This document shows positions 57,416-64,000 of a DNA stretch of 64,000 bases, one piece after another (the stretch's first letter is position 1; the number at the start of each line of letters is the position of its first letter). Made by a program: the position numbers and the translations under genes. Source of the stretch: Turritopsis dohrnii (Eukaryota; Cnidaria; Hydrozoa; Anthoathecata; Oceaniidae); assembly GCA_027922465.2 (NCBI GenBank), contig BQMF02000177.1:62001-126000 (forward strand), given 5' to 3'. The notes beneath the pieces are model-generated. The model was given only the letters and a program-made list of their open reading frames with translations. It had not been told where the DNA came from and did no database searches.

Positions 57416-58590
57416 TATATTGAGAATGTTTTAAAATTGGTGAGAGTAGATTTGTGTAATTGTGACACCGTCCTGAAGACTTTAAGCCAAATTTGAGACG
57501 AATAAGTTTTGATCTATTTGTTTTGTATAATTGCGAGTTGAAATTCTGCTACCGTTATCAACTATTGTATCTCACAGTTCTATGAACAGTATATATTTGT
57601 TAGAATTATGAGAATGTAACATAGCGAAATTTTCGACTTCCAAGTCGTCTTGTTTGTTTTCATATCGTTTATCGTTTAACTGTTTTTAGAAGACAGACAA
57701 TCCGTTCTGAGAAAATATTTTCCCGGTTGGAACTTACCCCAATATTACAAACATTAGCTCGGATGCACGAAGAAAATATTCCTATTCTTATCTAAATAGT
57801 TAAAGAATATATGAATATTTTCTTCACAAAATAAAAATTAAAACGCTCTCAAGGATTTAAAGAAAAGAATTGAAATGGAGTGAAATGAGCTATTTTGAAA
57901 AGTTGGACCAAATTAAGCCCAAATATCCGTTTCTTGACCAAATTCAAACTCAGCAAAATTCTAAAAAAATGAAGCACTTTGGTCCAAGAAAGTACCAAAT
58001 TTCCCATTGATGATCAAATAAAAATTAATACATTTGATCACAAACAGATCGTTGTTTCTGTGATTTTGTGGACTTTTCGTAAAAATCATGATTTTTGTAC
58101 TCCGAAGTGTTCAGGTTGAAATTCTTCTTCCAAACTCTTTTTGAGTGGACATGCGGATTTTATGTTGTTTTTAAGTAATTTTAACGTCACACACGAACAG
58201 TATTAGTTAAATGTCTCCTAGGTCAAACTCGGACTTCCTAAATTGTCAGTTTAGTTTGTTTTTGTTTGTCTATGCTATGCTTATATCATATGGCTGTTTG
58301 TTTATTTTTTACACATTTCAGGGATATGTTAACGCTTTAACATATCCCTGCACCTTTTAATCATAAATACGGAATAGATGTGTATAAACGTCGATAATAT
58401 ATGGGTTTTTTTTGTTCATTGGGAGAATAGCCATGTCAATGGATTACCCTGAAATACAATTATTATTTTTATTATTACGTAAGTTGCCTTGAAAAGGTTT
58501 TGATTTCTATATCTTTTAGACGTCATTGCTACGACTAAAGGATCGCTATATGTGACGTCAATACGAAATCCCATTATTTACAACATTTTT
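57416..58590. other. Intergenic sequence
   Basis: A short palindrome, GGGATATGTTAACG...CGTTAACATATCCC-like (GGGATATGTTAACGCTTTAACATATCCC in two halves around 58320-58348), is the only structure I note. No gene. Confidence 0.4.
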
Positions 58591-58865
58591 AGGGGGTGAT
58601 TATATGGAGGCGGGCTAGCCGGCTTTGCCGGGATCTCGCTTTATTTAACCGAGATCTTGGTAAAGCGGGCTGACGAATTCCTCATGTGATGGCTTTCAAC
58701 CGGGCTGGCCCCCTTTGCCGGGATAAAATTGCATAAACGGCGCATGCGTGAAGTTGAACAAATATAACAAATATCACGTGATCAATTCTTCAGCCCGGTT
58801 AAACGGGATGATACTTTTCCATGTGATCATAAAAATTTATCAGCCCGCCTAACCGAGCCATAAAA
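58591..58865. repeat. GC-rich dispersed repeat, copy 2
   Basis: Starts AGGGGGTGATTATATGGAGG, contains repeated GCCGGG/CCCGG words and ends CAGCCCGCCTAACCGAGCC, sharing its end with copy 1 (CCCGCCTAACCGAG). A (CTAT)n tract follows at about 58918-58937. Confidence 0.65.
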
Positions 58866-59957
58866 GAAGCGTTGTTTTTAGTTTTCGCTAAGCGAAATAT
58901 ATTGGTTTCGGCGTCGTTCTATCTATCTATCTATCTATTTACGGCGAAGGTTTTTTTAGGACCGCACTTACTAACTTAAACTTCTTTTGTTTCTATTTAT
59001 TTTCTTCCTTGCTGTCATGGCCATGGTTACAGCTCATACAAGTATATTTCTTTTGTTTCAATTTGTGATTATTAATAAAGTTTCGTTTACACCATAAAAT
59101 TTCTATGTTTAGACTAGCAGAAATATTTAAAACATAAAATGACATCAGAAATGTAACTTAGGCTCAAAAACAGGGAGGTTACGCAGAAGTACGACAACGC
59201 GAAGAACGAAAACACATTTTAATTGCAAATATTACATTTTTTCACGTGTCAGTGGGAAAATATCAAAAATGTCTTTTCTTTGATGTGTTGTTGCCTTGTA
59301 AACTCTTATGGCTACAGTCGTTACTTACACATGTTGTAATTTCATGAATGGGTTAAAAGCTGCAGTTTCATCCAGAGCAGTGGAGTGAAAGTATGATAAT
59401 ATTTTGGTACAGGATTTATTTTCAGTGTTGGCTTGATAAAAAACTTTCAACGAAAATAATCAGCATGATTTCATCAAGCCTTCAGTAAGTCAACCATAAA
59501 CTGAAGGCTGGCAAAAAGATCGTGGAGAGGTGAAAGGACAGATCATAAACAACGTACTTCCATTAATTTCTAATGAAAACGTTCAAAAATTACTGTTTTT
59601 AGAAAAACACAATCTTTTTTGAAGTGTCTTAATAAGAACCATAGGGAAGCTATTTTGATAACCTGTTTACAAAAAAGTTTACCAGAAGAAACTTTTACTT
59701 GCAGCTGCATGCTTTAGATTGATGTATTTAAAGGCTTTCAACATTTTCATTCTCAACATTTACGAATTTTTCAGATTTCATTCTATTGGAAACCTATCTT
59801 ATTTAATGAAACTTGTATTCAACACGATTATGATACAATCTCGCAGGTGGATACTAAAATTGTTTTTCAAAATATTGTATTCTTTAGCGACCAAATAACG
59901 TCTGCAATATATAAAGACATAACCAGAAAATGGCAAGCTCAAAGTAACAGTAGAAAT
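58866..59957. other. Intergenic sequence and 5' flank of the second GPCR
   Basis: No gene is supported. ATCTCGCAG at 59838-59846 could be a 3' splice site feeding the open frame that runs into the GPCR. Confidence 0.4.
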
Positions 59958-60878
59958 ATGGATTTGACTTTTCTGTGGATATTGTACTTACTAAGAGGGA
60001 CTGCAGTCATAATTCATTTGTTTGGAATGTACTGCCTTTGGTTACAGAAACGAAAACACGATAATCAAAAATGCTTACTGATGCACTTAAGCATGGGTGA
60101 AATAGCTGTCACCCTATCGTGGATGTTATTAAAGTCATTCAATTTTCTTCCTAAACAAGAAAATGATTTATATTACCGACTAGCACTTACATTTTACGGA
60201 GTTGGCAATATTGCTTTCTACCTCGTGATGATGTATTTCACCTTGGATCGGTTACTTTGCGTGCTCCTTCACTTAAGATATAGATACTATCTTACAACGC
60301 GTGTCACACAAAGAGTAATGCTGTTGTTGTGGCTCACAGGTGCTATTTCGGCCTTTCTTTGGTATGGTATGGGAATTAAAAAAACAGAGTATGTTTTATA
60401 TACATATGCATTCATAATCTGTGATTTCCTCTTCGTCATTTTGGCCGTTAGTACGTATATGACAATCGGTATTAAGCGTATTGTTGATAGAAAAAGACTT
60501 CATTTAAACTCTGTATCGAAGTCGTACCAAAAAGCGCATTTCATATCAGCATTCATCGTCTTGACGTACATTATTTTATTTGTTGCTCCTAACACCGTGT
60601 TAGCTGTTAAGAAAGATTACACATCTTTATTATTGCAAGTTGTTACTGTATTCTGGTCTATTGGGTTCATCACAGATCCACTCATATACATTTTCCTCAA
60701 TAAAAGGAACAGACAGCTGGCACTATCCATACTAAAATGTCGCAAAGATTATTACCCGAAGTATCCTGTGAGGCGTCCCGTTTTTATTGTTCGAGATCGC
60801 AAAATAGCTTCAGCGAATACCGTTGTGGAACTTACAGTTTTGCCCGTTGTATTAACAGCTATAACGAAATTAAAATAA
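59958..60878 (+). CDS. Class A GPCR, orphan
   Basis: 306 residues from the first ATG, which lies just before TM1 (LWILYLLRGTAVIIHLFG). The frame is open for 37 codons further upstream from a possible acceptor at 59846, so an upstream exon could add an N-terminus. TM2 has LSMGEI, with Glu where Asp is usual. TM3 ends MMYFTLDRLLCVLLHLRY, a DRL version of the DRY motif. TM7 has SIGFITDPLIYIFLNKRN, the DPxxY motif, followed by a basic helix 8 start and a short tail. The pattern resembles invertebrate orphan receptors with short extracellular N-termini. The ligand is unknown, and it is not close to the GPCR at 5.9 kb. Confidence 0.85.
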   Translation: MDLTFLWILYLLRGTAVIIHLFGMYCLWLQKRKHDNQKCLLMHLSMGEIAVTLSWMLLKSFNFLPKQENDLYYRLALTFYGVGNIAFYLVMMYFTLDRLLCVLLHLRYRYYLTTRVTQRVMLLLWLTGAISAFLWYGMGIKKTEYVLYTYAFIICDFLFVILAVSTYMTIGIKRIVDRKRLHLNSVSKSYQKAHFISAFIVLTYIILFVAPNTVLAVKKDYTSLLLQVVTVFWSIGFITDPLIYIFLNKRNRQLALSILKCRKDYYPKYPVRRPVFIVRDRKIASANTVVELTVLPVVLTAITKLK

Positions 60879-61045
60879 GTTTTACTAACTTATACAGATT
60901 ATCCCATGTTATTAGTGCGTTCAGCATTAACATCATCTTCGGTTGCCTAGCAACTGTTACTTTAAGTACGCAGTCAGCAAAAATGTTTGCCAATCGTCTG
61001 TTGTTTTTTTTTTTAAAAAATGTCCAAATTGTGCTTTTCTTAGAG

Positions 61046-61736
61046 TATGATGGCCCCGAGGTGTCACAGTTCTCGATTTTTTCCCCGACAGTTCTCGCGG
61101 TTTTTAGACAGTTCTCGGCTTTAAATCTCATTATCAGTTGTTATTAAATCTCTAAAGTACCTTTTTCGTAGAACAGTTTTAAAGACACTCTCACAAGTAA
61201 TTGATTTTTTTCGTGTAACTGGCTCGTCGAGTTTACGAATCTCCCTAATTTAAAAATACACTTTCAAGCAAAATAATGACCAATTCAATGGTGTACCATG
61301 TTTTTGTCCAGCTAGAGCCAACATGTGAAACATGTGAGAATGTTCTCGTTACCCCAATAGAAACAAAAGTAGTTTCGGCTGTAAACGATCGATGATTGCG
61401 ATTTGGTTTGTTAACCGACTGTCTAGTCTGGGATTGTCACTTGACTGTACAGCCCTCTCACATTCCATTGTGACAATATCATCTTAAGATGTAAGACATT
61501 TATTTAGAAAGACTCAGGGATTGTTTCAACTTAAAAGAAGTCCTCTTATTGCCAGCTCGAGTTTTGATGTGGTCCCAACCCTCCTAATAAATGTAGCTAG
61601 TTGCTTCTTAAAATCTCAGAACCGGGACATGTCTGAAAAAAAAACTAGAGAACTGTCTTAAAAAATCGAAAACTCTCTTTAAAAACTTGAAAACTCTGAA
61701 AAAAATCGAGAACCGTGACACCTCGGGGCCATCATG
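61046..61736. mobile_element. 691-bp MITE with 6-bp target duplication and a captured ORF fragment
   Basis: Ends TATGATGGCCCCGAGGTGTC then ACAGTTCTCGATTTTTT, inverted at the right. The exact 6-bp duplication TTAGAG flanks it (61040-61045 and 61737-61742). TAY start and 6-bp duplication fit a non-autonomous IS3EU-type element, although the right terminus is ATG rather than RTA. Positions 61150-61255 match, in inverse, the reading frame at 18.9 kb. Confidence 0.72.
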
Positions 61737-62271
61737 TTAGAGGAAAATAATCTTCGCAGCCATTCGTAGGTCGGAAAATCAAGAGAGCTGGGTTCGCGGT
61801 TGGGTGAAAATTTTAAATTGTCTCACGGATTGTCCAAATGTCTCCGCTTCGTGGCAGGAGTTTTTAAACTTCATACCCAGTGAATTGTCGTTAAATTAAA
61901 AAGTAAATTGCATTTCGCCCACTGTAAAGCAAGCAAAACGCTATCAGATTTCTTCGGTCAAATATGTTGGAATCAGCAAATTTGATTGTACATCTTCAGA
62001 TATTGAATTCAGCTTTTGGATTTGTCAATCGATTTTAACCAGTTAAATTTGAACTTATCGACATTATTTATTCCTGCTTAGTGTAAACAAAACATTACCC
62101 AATGGGCAAAATCGGCAAAATGTCACTGCGACGAAGAGAGGTATTGAAATTGCAGAGGTTTTTTGACAAATGTGCCCTCTAGGTATTCTCTATGAACAAT
62201 AATGATCCATCCAACAAACTCTTCCAGTTTGAAATTGTTTTTCAATCAATCAAAAGTAATAAAAACTAAGG
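61737..62271. other. Intergenic sequence with a partial MITE
   Basis: A partial copy of the TA-flanked palindromic MITE begins CCCAATGGGCAAAATCGGC at 62098 and fades by about 62170. No gene. Confidence 0.45.
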
Positions 62272-62545
62272 GGCTGATCATATGGAGTTTTTTTATCCCG
62301 GCAGCGTGGCATGAAAATTGTCCCGGGACAGTTTCTACACTGCAATCATATCCCGTCTTGCCGGGATGAAAATCGCCCGGGATAGTTATATGTTATTGTT
62401 TATATAAAAATTTTAATAAATGCGCACGCGTGAAATATTATCCCATCCCGGTAATTGTGATAACCTCACTAAGCAAGATCCCGGCCAAAATAAACAAGAT
62501 CTCGCTTGGGCGGGACGGCGCCGAGGCAGTTGCCGAGTCATTGTT
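62272..62545. repeat. GC-rich dispersed repeat, copy 3
   Basis: Starts GGGGCTGATCATATGGAG, with CCCGGGA, GCCGGGATG and GGGATAG words, and ends near CAGTTGCCGAG. Same family as the blocks at 8.0 and 58.6 kb by its start and word content, but its interior is diverged. Confidence 0.6.
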
Positions 62546-62576
62546 TTATGAAACATTTTGTAATCTTTTATATAAT

Positions 62577-62750
62577 TTAAGGGCTTGCGAGACAGAGAAA
62601 TGACATGGAAACGTTCTGGTGATATGAAAGGAAGGTAACACTCATTGTATTAGTTACACAGACCCAGTTCAAAGGGAAACTCCGAAACAGGCGGGATTTG
62701 AACCCACGACTTAGTGGGTTAATTCTAGTCCTATATCGCTCTACCAACAC
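62577..62750 (-). mobile_element. tRNA-headed SINE
   Basis: On the minus strand a tRNA-like head (62689-62750) has box A-like TTGGTAGAGCGATATAGG and box B-like GTGGGTTCAAATCCCGCC with about the right spacing. A tRNA-unrelated body follows toward 62577. The acceptor stem is poor and the anticodon loop cannot be assigned, so I call a SINE rather than a tRNA. It differs from the SINE at 3.8 kb. Confidence 0.6.
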
Positions 62751-63085
62751 AAAAAAACCAAACACATCATCATCACCGACAAACTAACATCCCTTAGATC
62801 AAGTATTTATAATCCGTGTTTTTACGTGAAACTTTTGGGCTCTAATAAGAATTACTTATCTCCTTGATAGAAATACGAAATGCAAAATACTGCAGGAGTG
62901 AGAACTCACTCACCGTAATGAATTCACTGTGCCACTTTGTGAAAAAACGGGGAAATAGAATGACCAGGAACCTGCAATTATTTTATGTGAACCGCGCTCG
63001 GTTAACATATTTATTAAAATCAAATTCCAATACCATATGTTTCGATGCAAGGATGAATCTGTTTGCTTCGTGTTGAAGTCTAGGA

Positions 63086-63925
63086 AGGCTTAGGGCTAGT
63101 GTCTTTGGTCCAGGGGTTTCCACAAATAACAAGCTACACTACCAACAATAGTGTCTTCTAAACAATTGTTAGGTTTTTGTGCACTTTTTCTTTTTTAAAT
63201 ATACATTCATATAAATATAATACAGTGTTGTTTTTGCTTTTGTTGAACATCAATATCTAAAACTAATAACAACTGACAGTGAAACTAATTGTAAGAATTT
63301 GTTTATAGTGAATAGGTCAGCTTTGGATGTAAATATGTATATATATTGGAAAACACTGGAAAACAAGAAAACCTGACATGAAATAGAAGGCAGTAATCCA
63401 AAATCGAATCTATATATAGATCTTGTGATCTATCTATTGATCTTAACGTGTTTGAGTTCATACAAGAAACTGGAAATCTGGCCGGAAGTAAGTCATTTTC
63501 CACTATTTTCACTAGGGAGGTTTAGGCCTGGGGTCTTTGGTCCAGGGTTTTTCACAAATAACAAGCCACACTACCAACAAGAATGTTTTCTAAACAATTT
63601 TTAGGTTTTGGTGCACTTTTTCTTTTTTAAATATACATTCATATAAATATAATACAGTGTTGTTTTTGCTTTTGTTGAACATCAATATCTAAAACTAATA
63701 ACAACTGACAGTGAAACTAATTGTAAGAATTTGTTTATAGTGAAAGGTAAGCTTTGAATGTAAATATGCATATATACTGGAAAACACTGGAAAACAAGAA
63801 AACCTGAAACGAAATTGAAAGCAGTAATCCAAAATCGAATCTATCTTGTGATCTATCTATTGATCTTAACGTGTTTGAGTTCATACAAGAAACTGGAAAT
63901 CTGGCCGGAAGTAAGTCATTTTCAC
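63086..63925. repeat. Direct tandem duplication, ~425-bp unit
   Basis: The segment from GTCTTTGGTCCAGG at 63101 recurs at 63533. Both copies carry CACACTACCAACAA-like, TTAAATATACATTCATATAA and TCTGGCCGGAAGTAAGTCAT words with few differences; a ~10-bp deletion shortens the second copy. No gene inside. Confidence 0.85.
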
Positions 63926-64000
63926 TTTTTTTCTTTGTTTTTATTTCTTTTTAATATTTTCTTGCTTTCAAACGAAGAGAAAAAAATCGGTTTCCCTTTA

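Overview
This is nuclear DNA of an animal, most likely a cnidarian or another early-branching marine invertebrate. I infer this from AT-rich sequence, GT-AG introns in otherwise conserved metazoan genes, two class A GPCRs whose visible coding lies in a single exon, and a dense mix of invertebrate-type transposons (Helitrons, an IS3EU-type DNA transposon, an RLE-type non-LTR retroelement, a pogo/Tigger-type end pair, many palindromic MITEs, tRNA-derived SINEs). No species can be named from the sequence alone.

Layout. 0.5-3.1 kb: three head-to-tail non-autonomous Helitrons (minus). 3.7-4.0 kb: a SINE. 5.86-6.87 kb: a peptide-receptor-like GPCR, followed by a decayed copy of its own last ~210 bp. 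7-12 kb: repeats and relics. 12.3-18.55 kb: a second, inverted array of six Helitron units, with a broken retrotransposon inserted in the (GTTT)n tract of one unit. 18.7-19.1 kb: an open frame, part of which recurs inside a transposon at 61 kb. 22-36 kb: three two-exon genes for small secreted proteins that look like diverged paralogues. They are interrupted by a 0.9-kb MITE and by a 3.3-kb IS3EU-type transposon whose long inverted ends are arrays of a ~41-bp minisatellite. 37.8-48.6 kb (minus): a complete 13-exon methionine aminopeptidase 2 gene, with MITEs and a minisatellite in its introns. 48.7-49.2 kb: a decayed coding relic. 51.3-51.6 kb: a complete three-exon ribosomal protein eL29 gene. 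52-57.5 kb: nested MITEs, a pogo-like element and a 129-bp satellite. 59.96-60.88 kb: a second GPCR. 61-64 kb: MITEs, a SINE and a tandem duplication.

Two genes have firm functions. METAP2 removes N-terminal methionine from nascent chains, and eL29 is a 60S ribosomal protein; they are neighbours with opposite orientation. The two GPCRs are unrelated to each other beyond class.

The best candidate for something undescribed is the secreted-protein family. Two members have first exons of exactly 38 codons and the third has 36. All three have a phase-0 intron after a signal peptide plus a Ser-Gly motif, and a second exon that opens with a charged stretch, then Phe-Cys, six residues, Cys, and a strongly basic tail. 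I did not recognise the family. All exon boundaries were read by eye from splice signals and frame continuity.
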